Origin: Rhodobacter aestuarii
GTDB taxonomy: Bacteria; Pseudomonadota; Alphaproteobacteria; Rhodobacterales; Rhodobacteraceae
DNA: 58,462 nt
Assembly (NCBI RefSeq): GCF_900156655.1
Contig: NZ_FTOG01000015.1
Span: 1-58,462 of the forward strand
Direction: 5' to 3'
Shown: piece by piece, positions 15,646-24,456 of the stretch
Position numbering within the stretch: position 1 is the first letter of the stretch
Layout of the letters: each line of letters begins with the position of its first letter
The notes under the pieces: generated by a model
What the model was told of the DNA's origin: nothing
What the model saw: only the letters and a program-made list of their open reading frames with translations
The model's database searches: none
Made by a program: the position numbers and the translations under genes

Positions 15646-16649
15646 GCCACGAGGCCACCAACTGGGCGATCAAGCAGCGCGGGTTGAAGCCGACGACGAA
15701 GATCGTGCTCTGGCACCTCTGCGATCGGTTCAACCCTGATTACGGCTGCTTCCCCTCGCAAGACCGGCTGGCGCATGACTGCGAGATCAGCCGATCGACC
15801 CTGAACGATCACCTTGGCCAGCTCGAAACCCTGGGCCTGCTGCGGCGCGTGCCGCGGCTCGATCCAGTGACCAAGCGCCAGCTGCCCACCCGCTACATTC
15901 TGGGGTTTGAGCCGGGCTTCACACCTGTGGATGTGGTGCCGTGTCCGGAAATCGGACACGGAGAAACCCCGCGCGCAGAAAGCCCCGACAGCACAGACGC
16001 TTCGGCCATGGAAGGCCAGACCGACACCCTGCCGTGTCCGGATTTCGGACACGGGGATTGTGCCGGAGCCGTGTCCGATTTTTCGGGGACCCCGTGTCCG
16101 GAAAATGCCGAAAGCCGTGTCCGGATTTCGGACACTAACCCTGTAAGGGAACCTTTAAGAGAACCAGTAAAGGAGGAGGAGGGCGCGCAGGCGCGCGAGG
16201 CGATTTCCGATGAGGTGTTCGGGGCGCTGCTCGACGCGCTGGGCCTCGATCCCGCCGCCCTGCCCGGCTGGTGGCAAGGCTGGCCGCCCCGGCTACACGT
16301 TCAACGCTGGCGCGACGAGTTGGGGCTGACAGAGTCCGAGATCATCGCCGCCGCGGAGGCATCCCGCCAGGAACACCCCGAACCGCCCGATGGGCCGAAG
16401 GCGCTCGACCGTGCGATGCAGCGCGCAGCAGGGCGCAAGTCCGAGCATACCGGTGGGAAGCGCGGCAAGCCCAAGGCGCCCCCTGCCCCGCCCGCGCCCC
16501 CGATTTCCGATCCTGCCGCCTTCTACGCCGATCTGATCAACTCCGACCGCTACCTGCCGGTCAGCGCGATCAGCAACACCATGCGCGACGCCATGCTGGC
16601 CCGGGGGCTGGTCACGGCCGAACGCCTGCGCGAACGGGGCGTGCGATGA
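15642..16649 (+). CDS. Winged-helix replication protein with internal iterons
   Basis: The 335-residue product has an N-terminal helix-turn-helix (KTTKIVLWHLCDRFNPDYGC through SRSTLNDHLGQLETLGLLRR) as in phage replication initiators. A low-complexity linker (about residues 95-165) is encoded by repeated CCGTGTCCG sites. A C-terminal part, FGALLDALGLDPAALPGWWQ through DLINSDRYLPVSAISNTMRD, could be the partner-binding domain. This layout, DNA-binding N terminus, origin repeats inside the gene and interaction C terminus, is that of lambda O. The start overlaps the previous stop. Function is inferred from architecture. Confidence 0.7.
   Translation: MSHEATNWAIKQRGLKPTTKIVLWHLCDRFNPDYGCFPSQDRLAHDCEISRSTLNDHLGQLETLGLLRRVPRLDPVTKRQLPTRYILGFEPGFTPVDVVPCPEIGHGETPRAESPDSTDASAMEGQTDTLPCPDFGHGDCAGAVSDFSGTPCPENAESRVRISDTNPVREPLREPVKEEEGAQAREAISDEVFGALLDALGLDPAALPGWWQGWPPRLHVQRWRDELGLTESEIIAAAEASRQEHPEPPDGPKALDRAMQRAAGRKSEHTGGKRGKPKAPPAPPAPPISDPAAFYADLINSDRYLPVSAISNTMRDAMLARGLVTAERLRERGVR
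15939..16135. repeat. Origin-like iterons inside the replication gene
   Basis: CCGTGTCCG occurs five times on the plus strand: 15939, 16032, 16069, 16092 and 16115. In three cases it is followed after five bases by its complement (15939-15961 and 16032-16054 in full; 16115-16135 lacking the last two bases). The other two are half sites. The repeats account for the PCPEIGHG-like repeats in the protein. I infer a replication origin or a repressor cluster. Confidence 0.75.
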
Positions 16650-17320
16650 GTCTGCATCGACCGGTCAGCCACACAGGCGGCAAACGCGCGAAACGCGCGC
16701 TGGGCGTGCAGGCGGCGTTGGAATGGGCGTTCAGGATCGAGAAAGCCCAATTGGAGCTTCCCCTGCCCAAGGACGTCACCGAGGAGGGCTTTGGCTTCGG
16801 CCTCGAATACGTCCTCCTCCAACGCGCCGCTCTGGGCTGCAAGATCGACGGTGGCCAGCACAAGATCGGCGGCTACACCCACGAGGACGCAGAGGTCATC
16901 GCCGCCACCGTCGCCGGGATCCCCGACACGCTCGGCGGCAAGCGCATGGCGATCCGCGTCGCCGAACTGGCCCGCGCGGGGTTGACGCCCGACTGGATGC
17001 CCGGCGCCGTGCCCCGTTGCGTGCCGGTCGAAATGAAGCGCAATCAACATGGAGAGCGCGCGACGACAATCGTCGTGGGCATTGAGCGTATCCTGACCCG
17101 CGACGGCAAATGGCGCACCGTCGAGGTTCTGGCCTGCCCCGTTACTTTCTCGCCCCACCCGCAGCGGATCGCCTCAGCGCGGCGGGCCTATGAGGACTGG
17201 TGGCAGGCGCTGGGCTGGGTTCGCGAGGGGCTGATCGCGGGCGGGATGCTGCGGGAGGTCGAGGTGACGGCGGTGATGCCGAAGGTGCGGCCTTGGAAAA
17301 AGCGATGTGATCAACGTTGA
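16646..17320 (+). CDS. Conserved-looking phage protein, 224 aa
   Basis: The start (ATGA) overlaps the stop of the replication gene. The protein is soluble, with a mixed alpha/beta pattern and motifs such as GLEYVLLQRAALGCKIDGGQ, KRMAIRVAELARAGLTPDWM and PVTFSPHPQRIASARRAYED. I know no function for it; position as the last early gene suggests replication or control of gene expression. Confidence 0.6.
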   Translation: MSLHRPVSHTGGKRAKRALGVQAALEWAFRIEKAQLELPLPKDVTEEGFGFGLEYVLLQRAALGCKIDGGQHKIGGYTHEDAEVIAATVAGIPDTLGGKRMAIRVAELARAGLTPDWMPGAVPRCVPVEMKRNQHGERATTIVVGIERILTRDGKWRTVEVLACPVTFSPHPQRIASARRAYEDWWQALGWVREGLIAGGMLREVEVTAVMPKVRPWKKRCDQR

Positions 17321-17682
17321 GTGCCGATGGAGCTGCTGTCCGATGTATCGTGTGCTAAGGGCTGGGATGCACCGCCTAACAAGCTTGCGCCTGCGCCGCA
17401 AAGACCCCCTTATAGGGAGCTCAAGCCCTGTTCACGATCACAAGAGAAAAGCCACCGACCCAGACGCCTATGTGTAAGCCTTGTGCCCACGAGATATTGC
17501 CCTATCCTGCTACCTTGTGGCATGCTGGCGGCCGATGATCTCCTTCAATCAGCGCACCACTCATGCGAGCAGTCTACAAGAGGTAAGGCGTTTTCAGTCT
17601 GAGCAAGCTAATAAAAATAGCCACCGTTTTGCTTGCGTTCTGACGTGGCTGCGAGATTAAGAGAGAGAAGGAAGCTGAGCCC
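17321..17682 (+). other. Intergenic region before the restriction operon
   Basis: I see no convincing gene or RNA in these 362 bases. Base composition turns more AT-rich here, marking the left edge of the restriction cassette. The promoter of the operon should lie in the last 150 bases; AAGGAAG 8 bases before 17683 is the ribosome site. Confidence 0.4.
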
Positions 17683-18726
17683 ATGTCATTCCGGTATATT
17701 GGCTCCAAGGCGCGCATCGTTGAAGCCATCATCGATCACATCGGCGCGCCTGACGGCGGTGTGTTCGTAGATGCCTTCTCGGGGACAGGAGCAGTTGCCG
17801 AAGCAGCGTCCCGCGCTGGCTGGCCCGTTCACGTTAACGATCATTTGGCTTCCTCGGCCATCATGTCCTACGCGCGCGTGACGTCCAAAGCCGATATCCC
17901 TTTTAAGGGGCTTTCGGGCTACAAAAACGCGATTGCCGCTCTTAATGAAGCAGTGCCCGTGCGCGGCTTCATTTGGCGCGAGTACAGCCCAGCATCATCA
18001 GGTCATTGCGACGTCTCCCGGATGTATTTCACCGAAGAGAACGCCCAAAAAATTGATGGCATGCGGCAGAATATTCGCGCCTGGCGGCAAGGCGATATAA
18101 TTACGCCAGATGAAGAGCGCGTTCTCATTGCCGATTTGATGCGCGCTTCAAACCGTGTCGCAAATACTGCCGGAACCTATGGCTGCTTCCTATCCAAATG
18201 GCAGAGGCAATCGCTAGATGCCTTGGTGATCGAGCCTGGTGAATATCTCGAGGTCTCTCCGCATGCGACCATGAGCACGCGAGACGTTCATCAGGTGCCG
18301 TGCAGGCCGGAGGATACGGTCTATCTAGACCCTCCCTACACCAAACGCCAATACGCAGCCTATTATCACATTCTTGAAACCATCGCCCTTGGTGATGAGC
18401 CTCAAGTTGAAGGGGTCTGCGGCATTCGTCCATGGCGAGAAAAAGCATCTGACTTTTGCTATAAAGTCAGAGCCGCGAAGGCTATTGAGCGTCTTATTTC
18501 TGAACTCCCGGCTCGCCGTATTTTTCTTTCCTATAGCACCGAAGGTCACGTCCCGATCAAATCGCTTTCCGATTCTCTAGCTGGCATCGGAGAACTCAGC
18601 GTTCACTCGCTCCAGAATATCGGTCGCTATCGCCCCAACAAAACCGCCAGCAAAGCCGCCTCCGACGTCGTAGAGCTGCTTTTCTGCATCGAAAAGACCA
18701 AGGAAGCAAAGCGCGCCGCCGCATGA
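17683..18726 (+). CDS. D12-class DNA adenine methyltransferase
   Basis: The 347-residue product is an N6-adenine methyltransferase of the D12 (Dam-like) class. The SAM-binding motif is FVDAFSGTGAVAEAASRAGW (residues 28-47), the catalytic motif is YLDPPYTKRQYAAYYHILE near residue 215, and the N terminus, FRYIGSKARIVEAI, holds motif X. It is the first gene of a five-gene run with 4-base overlaps and probably protects DNA from the downstream McrBC-like nuclease. It is longer than Dam (about 280). Confidence 0.9.
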   Translation: MSFRYIGSKARIVEAIIDHIGAPDGGVFVDAFSGTGAVAEAASRAGWPVHVNDHLASSAIMSYARVTSKADIPFKGLSGYKNAIAALNEAVPVRGFIWREYSPASSGHCDVSRMYFTEENAQKIDGMRQNIRAWRQGDIITPDEERVLIADLMRASNRVANTAGTYGCFLSKWQRQSLDALVIEPGEYLEVSPHATMSTRDVHQVPCRPEDTVYLDPPYTKRQYAAYYHILETIALGDEPQVEGVCGIRPWREKASDFCYKVRAAKAIERLISELPARRIFLSYSTEGHVPIKSLSDSLAGIGELSVHSLQNIGRYRPNKTASKAASDVVELLFCIEKTKEAKRAAA

Positions 18727-20954
18727 AACCATCGAGTACAGCTGAAGGTAAGCGCCTCGCAAAGGCCGATGCCTACATTTCTCAATGCCTGAAACGTTAT
18801 CGCGGGAATAGCGATGAGTTGCGCTTCCAACTCTTGGAAGCGGCATCCTCCCGCCTTGGTGGCTTTGATTTTCACGCATTTTGCTCAAAGTTCGCGATCA
18901 AACCTTTGATGGCTCCCGAGCGCCTGCTTAACGATGCGAAAACGCTTGTTCAGCTGTTGGATGATACCGGAATCCACCCCTCACTTTGCTTGAGCGCACT
19001 GGCTCGGGAAGCCCTTGATCACAGTGAGCAGCGAAATAGCGGTGCGTATCACACGGACTTTCGGCTAGCCCTGCATCTCGCTCACAGCGTTGAGGCGCAT
19101 TTCACGAAAGGGGCAAAGGTTCTCGATCCGGCCTGCGGTGCCGGGATATTGCTGACAGCCGTTTCCATCGTAGCCTGTGGACCGGATCGTCTACTAGCCA
19201 GCGAATGGCTTCGCGAGTCCGTTTATGCCGCCGATCTTTCAGCGTTCGCTCTACGTGGCACTCGGCTTTCACTTGCATCGCTCACTGATGACCTGGATGC
19301 CATTGCAGCGATGTACGCCCACTGGCGAGCACAGGACAGCCTGCTTGCCCCAGACGCCCGTTGGCTTGAGTTAAGCGAGGACGGTTTTGACGTTGTGATC
19401 GCGAACCCTCCTTGGGAAAAGGTCAAGCTTACAAGGCATGAATACGCCAAAGCGAACGGCGAAACCCGCGACTACGGAACGAGCTACCGCCTGCAATCGC
19501 TTGCTGGGTACGAAGAAGCCAAAACCGAGCGCGCCGCAATGGCGGGATCACTTATTGATCGCTACCCTGTCCTGGCAAAGGGCGAGCCTGATCTCTACGT
19601 CGCCTTTGTCGAGCTTCTTTACAAGCTGACGCGGGTAGGCGGACACGGTGCTCTCTTGGTTCCGGCGGGTCTGATCCGCTCGCTCAGCACTGAAACTCTG
19701 CGGCGGGCACTCGTAGAGGGTACGGATGATCTTGCCTTCACCATAATGGAAAATCGTGCACGGCATTTCGCCATCGACACGCGGTTTAAGTTTCTAGTCG
19801 TGAATTACCGCCGCAAGGCGAGTTCCAGCAAGGCGCTCGCGGCAGTGAAGATTGGCCATGCAACCGCCGATAGCGAGCGCGTGAAACCCGCCCCGCAGGT
19901 ACGTCTTGCGCTCAAGGATATCGAGCATTTGCGCTCCGACCTTACTCTTCCCGAGGTGCGCTCGGCAGAGGAATGGTATCTGTTCAAGAAAATGCAGAAT
20001 GGCGGGTTGGTGATCTCATCAGAGGATTCGTCTTGGTATCCCGAGTTTTGCCGTGAGATCGATATGACGCATGGCCGCCGTTACTTTGTTAAACGGCCAG
20101 AAAAAGGATGCCTTCCGGTCATTGAGGGCAGAATGGTCCAACCGCACCGTCTAGGGTGCAAATCTTACGTCTCTGGTGAAGGACGAAGCGCCGTTTGGCA
20201 AAATATTCAACCAGGACAAAGCCGGGTCGCTCCACAGTTCTGGCTGCCGTTAAGCGCAGCATCCGCAGAAGCCACGCGGCGCTCTCGGCGCATGCGCGTG
20301 GGCTTTTGTGATATCACAGGGCAAACTAATGAACGGTCTATGATGGCTGCGTTGATCCCGCCAGGAGTTATCTGCGGAAACAAGGTCCCGACGATTTCTT
20401 TTCCCAATGACCCATCGGATGATCGACTTTTCCTTTGGCTGGCCATTGTCAACTCTCTTCCCTTTGATTGGCTTCTTCGGCGCATCGTCACGACGACGGT
20501 AAATTACTTTGTCCTGCTCTCCCTTCGACTCCCCAACCTTGATATCAATTCACTACCTGCGCAGCGCCTGATTAGCGTCGCCCGAAAATTGCATGAGCTT
20601 GATCAGTCAAAAAATTCGAGCTTCGAGAATGTCTGGCGCATTGCCGAACTGCGCTGCGAAGCGGACGTTCTGGTCGCACGCGCATATGGTTGTTCCGAGG
20701 ATGACCTAAGGCTCATTTTGCAGGACTTTCCTCTGTTGGATCGCGGCCAACCCGCAATACATGGCGAGACATCGTCCACCATCACAGAAGACGTCCTGCT
20801 TTCGGCCTGGCTCCGGAACGCAGAAGCGGGAAATGAACAAAATGAACAAATCGCCCAGCGGGTAGAGCCCGCGCGCAAACTCGGCGCAATACCCTATGTC
20901 AGCTCCGAGTTCGTCAGCAATATTCGAGAAAAATTCAACGAGGTTGTGCGGTGA
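18723..20954 (+). CDS. Eco57I-type N6-adenine DNA methyltransferase
   Basis: The 743-residue protein has the Gamma-class layout: GAYHTDFRLALHL, SAM motif VLDPACGAGILLTAVSIVA (near residue 135) and catalytic VVIANPPWEKVKL (near residue 228). The C-terminal half, including DDRLFLWLAIVNSLPFDWLL and VNYFVLLSLRLPNLDINSLP, is the TaqI/Eco57I-type target recognition region. I see no PD-(D/E)XK nuclease motif, so it is probably a methylase only, not a type IIG enzyme. It overlaps both neighbours by 4 bases. Confidence 0.88.
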   Translation: MKPSSTAEGKRLAKADAYISQCLKRYRGNSDELRFQLLEAASSRLGGFDFHAFCSKFAIKPLMAPERLLNDAKTLVQLLDDTGIHPSLCLSALAREALDHSEQRNSGAYHTDFRLALHLAHSVEAHFTKGAKVLDPACGAGILLTAVSIVACGPDRLLASEWLRESVYAADLSAFALRGTRLSLASLTDDLDAIAAMYAHWRAQDSLLAPDARWLELSEDGFDVVIANPPWEKVKLTRHEYAKANGETRDYGTSYRLQSLAGYEEAKTERAAMAGSLIDRYPVLAKGEPDLYVAFVELLYKLTRVGGHGALLVPAGLIRSLSTETLRRALVEGTDDLAFTIMENRARHFAIDTRFKFLVVNYRRKASSSKALAAVKIGHATADSERVKPAPQVRLALKDIEHLRSDLTLPEVRSAEEWYLFKKMQNGGLVISSEDSSWYPEFCREIDMTHGRRYFVKRPEKGCLPVIEGRMVQPHRLGCKSYVSGEGRSAVWQNIQPGQSRVAPQFWLPLSAASAEATRRSRRMRVGFCDITGQTNERSMMAALIPPGVICGNKVPTISFPNDPSDDRLFLWLAIVNSLPFDWLLRRIVTTTVNYFVLLSLRLPNLDINSLPAQRLISVARKLHELDQSKNSSFENVWRIAELRCEADVLVARAYGCSEDDLRLILQDFPLLDRGQPAIHGETSSTITEDVLLSAWLRNAEAGNEQNEQIAQRVEPARKLGAIPYVSSEFVSNIREKFNEVVR

Positions 20955-21517
20955 GCAGTAGTTCGCAGACCATTGAGCGGGTTCTCCTTCAAAATATCGA
21001 AGACGGAGATCGCCGGAAGTTTATCGCCAAGTCAAATGACGCGGACAGCGGGGGCGGCGCTCGCGATCTGCGTTTTCGACCGGAAACCGAGTTCTTGCCT
21101 TTTTTTCGGCGCATGTTCCCGAACAAGACAACCAAGACCCGCAAGGCAAAAGGGGTCACTTCTCAAATTGAGGTTCTGAGTGGCACGGTCACTTGGCATG
21201 AACCGACTGGCGATAAGAGCGCCACGATGGAGATATGGCCTGCCACATACGCGCGCCCGAATGAATGCCGAATAGCACGCATCTCCGAGTTTGCTCTTGA
21301 TGGCTTGATCCAAAACGATCCCAATGGCGGTCGTTCGGTGTTCATGATGTTCCAGCAAGCCAATCGAGATATTTGGCTGTATTTCACGACCGAGACGAGC
21401 CTTCTTACCCAAAACTGGGACCCGAAGATCAAGAAGTTTGCGCAGGATTGGTTCGACGACGGGTGCAAGTCAGCCTTTCTAGACTTGGTAACAAAAGAGC
21501 AATACCCACATGGCTGA
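20951..21517 (+). CDS. Unknown protein of the McrBC-like operon, 188 aa
   Basis: The start is GTG overlapping the stop of the methylase, and the end overlaps the McrB-like start by 8 bases. The sequence is beta-rich with conserved-looking blocks ARDLRFRPETEFLPFFRRMF, IEVLSGTVTWHEPTGDKSAT and DIWLYFTTETSLLTQNWDPK. It resembles in size the separate DNA-binding or effector domains that McrB normally carries at its N terminus, which is missing from the next gene. I infer it supplies target recognition; I do not recognise the family. Confidence 0.65.
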   Translation: MSSSSQTIERVLLQNIEDGDRRKFIAKSNDADSGGGARDLRFRPETEFLPFFRRMFPNKTTKTRKAKGVTSQIEVLSGTVTWHEPTGDKSATMEIWPATYARPNECRIARISEFALDGLIQNDPNGGRSVFMMFQQANRDIWLYFTTETSLLTQNWDPKIKKFAQDWFDDGCKSAFLDLVTKEQYPHG

Positions 21518-22628
21518 CGCCAACGATATTCTGGACCTGCTTGAGAACCGCCGCAACGTCCTGATTGCGGGGCCGCCGGGCACGGGCAAGTCCATGCTGC
21601 TGAGCGAGGTTGCGAGCCTCTTTGAAGCCAAGGGGTACTCCAGCACGCCGACGCATCAACCAGGTGCACCAGTCCCCATCCCGCCAACGCCCACGACAAC
21701 GCTGCCGGGTGCAATCGGGACGTCCGCCAACCGGAAAGTTTTTCGCTGCGTTCTTCATCAGTCCAGCAAGTACCGGGATTTCCTGACAGGCGTGATGCCT
21801 GACGTCCGCGTCGGCACGCCGCCGGGCACGTTCAGAATTACCGAAGGCATTCTCTACCGTGCCAGTGAGTATGCAAAGCAGCCGGATAGCGCGGCGCTCC
21901 TCATTATCGATGAGATTAACCGCGGCCCGACCGTACAAGTATTCGGCGGAGCTATCGTGGCTATCGAATCCGACAAGCGCCTTGCGCCGGACGGCAAGCG
22001 GACGGCTGCAACACAGTTCTTCGATCTGATCAATCCGGTGGACGGTGATCTGATCGAGTATGCTTTTCCATCGCGGCTCTACATTCTTGCAGCAATGAAC
22101 CAGGCGGATGTCTCGGTCGAGCCGCTGGATGTAGCCTTCCTTCGTCGTTGGGCTCCGTTCAATCTGGAACCCAAATCTTCGGTCTTGCGAGCGCATTTCG
22201 GTGTTGCCGCGACACCGATGGCAAGTTTGCCACTGAGCCCAAGCTCGGCACACGATGTGAGCGAGGCTGCTATCCAAGCGTTCGATGCGATAAACCAAAG
22301 AATTGCGCTTGGACGAGGACCGGAATTTAGGATTGGTCATGGCGTGCTGATGGCCAACAATGCCAAACCCTCAAACGTGGCTGACGCTCTTGCTCATTTT
22401 GCGACAGCATGGCGGACGGTTAAAAATCACATCGATGAAGCGTTTTTCGGTGACGTACGCGGAACCGCGATCGTCTTGAACGCAGATCGCGGCATTGCCG
22501 GAAACCCCTACAGCTTGGAAGAGACGTCCTTCGGGGATGCGCCCCGTGCCATGATCAATGGTCCGGTGAGCATTGATGCTTCGCAGGTTTATGATCTGTT
22601 GGTCGCCTTGTCCCAAAAGGCGGTTTAG
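21510..22628 (+). CDS. McrB-like AAA+ ATPase/GTPase
   Basis: The 372-residue product has Walker A AGPPGTGKSMLLSEVAS (residues 20-36), Walker B LLIIDEINRGPTVQVFGG, and a sensor/arginine-finger block ILAAMNQADVSVEPLDVAFL followed by RRWAPF, as in McrB and MoxR-like motors. It is all motor domain, without the N-terminal DNA-recognition domain of classical McrB. With the McrC-like partner 5 bases downstream it should form a translocating nuclease. Confidence 0.85.
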   Translation: MADANDILDLLENRRNVLIAGPPGTGKSMLLSEVASLFEAKGYSSTPTHQPGAPVPIPPTPTTTLPGAIGTSANRKVFRCVLHQSSKYRDFLTGVMPDVRVGTPPGTFRITEGILYRASEYAKQPDSAALLIIDEINRGPTVQVFGGAIVAIESDKRLAPDGKRTAATQFFDLINPVDGDLIEYAFPSRLYILAAMNQADVSVEPLDVAFLRRWAPFNLEPKSSVLRAHFGVAATPMASLPLSPSSAHDVSEAAIQAFDAINQRIALGRGPEFRIGHGVLMANNAKPSNVADALAHFATAWRTVKNHIDEAFFGDVRGTAIVLNADRGIAGNPYSLEETSFGDAPRAMINGPVSIDASQVYDLLVALSQKAV

Positions 22629-22633
22629 TCGTC

Positions 22634-23923
22634 ATGCGCCAATGGCAGCGCTTTACAGCTATTGAGTATGCGAAGCCTTCGGCTCTCCACGAGGAAATTG
22701 CCAAGCGTGGCGATGTTTCCGCGTCGGCCGCGCGCGAGCTTTTGCTCCGTGCAGGAGACCGTGTACGCGGGATCCTCGGACTTGAGAGTGTTCCGCTATC
22801 CATTAATGCCGACCGCTTTCAGTTTCAGAATGTGGCAGGTTTGCTTGTCCTTGCGTCAGGTCTTGAGCTCGAGATTGCGCCGAAATTTCTCGGCAGTGCA
22901 CCCGGTTGGCGTGAGGACTTCTTCTTTCTAGCCACGCTTTCACACCATGGGCGGCTACTCGACAACGAGGGATTGAAATCATCGGCATCCGCGACTTCAG
23001 ATCTTGCGACACTGATCGGTCGCTCTCTCATCGAAATGTACTGGAAAAACCAGCGTAGACCACTGCGAACCTATCGCCGTTTGCCCCACAGCGAGTTTGC
23101 CATTGAAGGGGATTTTGATCCCGAGGATCTGTCTGTTCCAACGGAGGAAGGCTTTTCGCAATCGGTGACCTCCTTCACCCGCGAAAACCCCTACAATGCT
23201 GTAATCAGGGCGGCTGCGGCAGGTCTTGCGCCCATTGTACCCGACGTCGAAACCCGCGTACGTCTTGAGCGTCTTGCGCAACATCTTCCGCATCAGCAAA
23301 GGCCATCACGTCTTCAGGATAGGCGAATGCCGAGCCGTTCGCGCGCTTGGCAACCAACATTTGATCTTTCTCTCGACATCCTGCGGGGGCTTGGCGGGGC
23401 ATATGATCCGAAGAACGCTCTTGCGCCAGGCTACGTCATGCAGACATGGCAAGTTTGGGAGCAGCTCGTTTCGCTATCGCTCCGCAATGCGCTTATGCCC
23501 AAGAATGTGCTACTCCAGTCACCAAATAGGCTTGGGACGCGCACGCAGGATGGCGCAGTCAGAGTGCTTAACGTCGTTCCTGACGCTATCGCTACCGTTG
23601 CTGATTGTTCTGGGCAACGTCGGATCATCGTAGACGCAAAGTATAAGGGGCACGTAGATCGCTCCGCCACATCGATTTCCAATGCGGACATTTATGAATC
23701 TCTGGCCTTCTCTCGCGCGACTGGAATTTCTGAGGTGGTGCTTGTTTATCCAAGGCCGGTCAAGGAGGCGGTTCACTTTAGGGATGAGGTCGGCCACGCT
23801 GCCGAATTTTCGAGAGTTGAAGCAGATAGTATTTTGATTAGAGCGGTGGAAGTTGGCGTGCGTGGCATTTCGGGCCGAAGTGGCCTAAAAAATTTTACCG
23901 AAGCTCTCCGCCGCGTTTTATGA
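22634..23923 (+). CDS. McrC-like nuclease subunit
   Basis: The 429-residue McrC family protein has an N-terminal beta-rich region that contacts the McrB ring (FQFQNVAGLLVLASGLELEI, PKFL) and a C-terminal PD-(D/E)XK nuclease with NVVPDAIATVADCSGQRRII followed by VDAKYKG near residue 335. It cuts DNA when the motor is activated. It is the last gene of the run; the 3' flank soon becomes GC-rich again. Confidence 0.85.
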   Translation: MRQWQRFTAIEYAKPSALHEEIAKRGDVSASAARELLLRAGDRVRGILGLESVPLSINADRFQFQNVAGLLVLASGLELEIAPKFLGSAPGWREDFFFLATLSHHGRLLDNEGLKSSASATSDLATLIGRSLIEMYWKNQRRPLRTYRRLPHSEFAIEGDFDPEDLSVPTEEGFSQSVTSFTRENPYNAVIRAAAAGLAPIVPDVETRVRLERLAQHLPHQQRPSRLQDRRMPSRSRAWQPTFDLSLDILRGLGGAYDPKNALAPGYVMQTWQVWEQLVSLSLRNALMPKNVLLQSPNRLGTRTQDGAVRVLNVVPDAIATVADCSGQRRIIVDAKYKGHVDRSATSISNADIYESLAFSRATGISEVVLVYPRPVKEAVHFRDEVGHAAEFSRVEADSILIRAVEVGVRGISGRSGLKNFTEALRRVL

Positions 23924-24127
23924 TGCGCGTCTAGTGTTTCAACTGGCGTGTGGCGCGAGTTGTGATCAGAGCAGGCACCTATACGGAGCACCGCGTCACT
24001 GCTACTGATTTCCTTGTTATTTTATGCTCTGGGTCTACTGCGCCTGTCAAGAACTACAGGCTCGCCCCCCTCCTCTGGTTCCTCCCCGGCCCTGAACGTA
24101 TGCGGGGGGGCGCAGCGCGGCGGTTCG

Positions 24128-24310
24128 CTAGCGTGAGGCATTTTCACCGGGGAAGCCAGGCGGAAGCCACCTTGCGTGCTGATGCCGGAATTCTTGAGTC
24201 AGATCAGCGGCTTGCGGAATCACGATCTGGCCGGGGTGGATTCCCGGCGGGAAGCCAGGGAAGCCACCTCCGGGGAAGCCAGGTTGCCAGAAGCCACCGC
24301 CGAAAGCCAA
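24128..24310 (-). repeat. Low-complexity GGAAGCCA repeats (Gly/Phe/Pro frame)
   Basis: GGAAGCCA-like units recur at least seven times in about 180 bases. On the minus strand they spell GFPGGGFPGFPPG-type repeats in a frame without a good start codon. This could be the end of a glycine-rich gene or a recombinogenic repeat. The surrounding 23924-24456 interval has no other convincing gene. Confidence 0.45.
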
Positions 24311-24395
24311 TTTCTGAGAAGCCGTTGAATCCGCTTCACTTTTCGGATTGACAGATCTGCCCTCCTTGACCTACCCTTGGATCATCGAAGAATTG

Positions 24396-24425
24396 CGCCC
24401 GGAGGATCCCCTCGCGGGCGTTTTT
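24396..24425 (+). terminator. Rho-independent terminator
   Basis: CGCCCG (24396-24401) pairs with CGGGCG (24415-24420) and is followed by TTTTTATTTT. It is 470 bases after the McrC-like gene and 30 bases before the next gene. It may end the restriction operon or an attenuated leader. Confidence 0.6.
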
Positions 24426-24456
24426 ATTTTCTGTCCCCACATCCGAGCCCCCTCCC

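Noticed and set aside
15939-16135. Repeats considered as a CRISPR array
   Set aside because: Units are 9-23 bp, unevenly spaced and inside a gene with intact frame; no cas genes in the window.
18723-20954. Type IIG restriction-modification enzyme
   Set aside because: The methylase motifs are clear but no PD-(D/E)XK nuclease motif is visible in the N-terminal part.
17683-23923. BREX or DISARM system
   Set aside because: No PglZ, BrxC-like, DrmA/DrmB or phospholipase D component; only methylases and McrB/McrC-like proteins.
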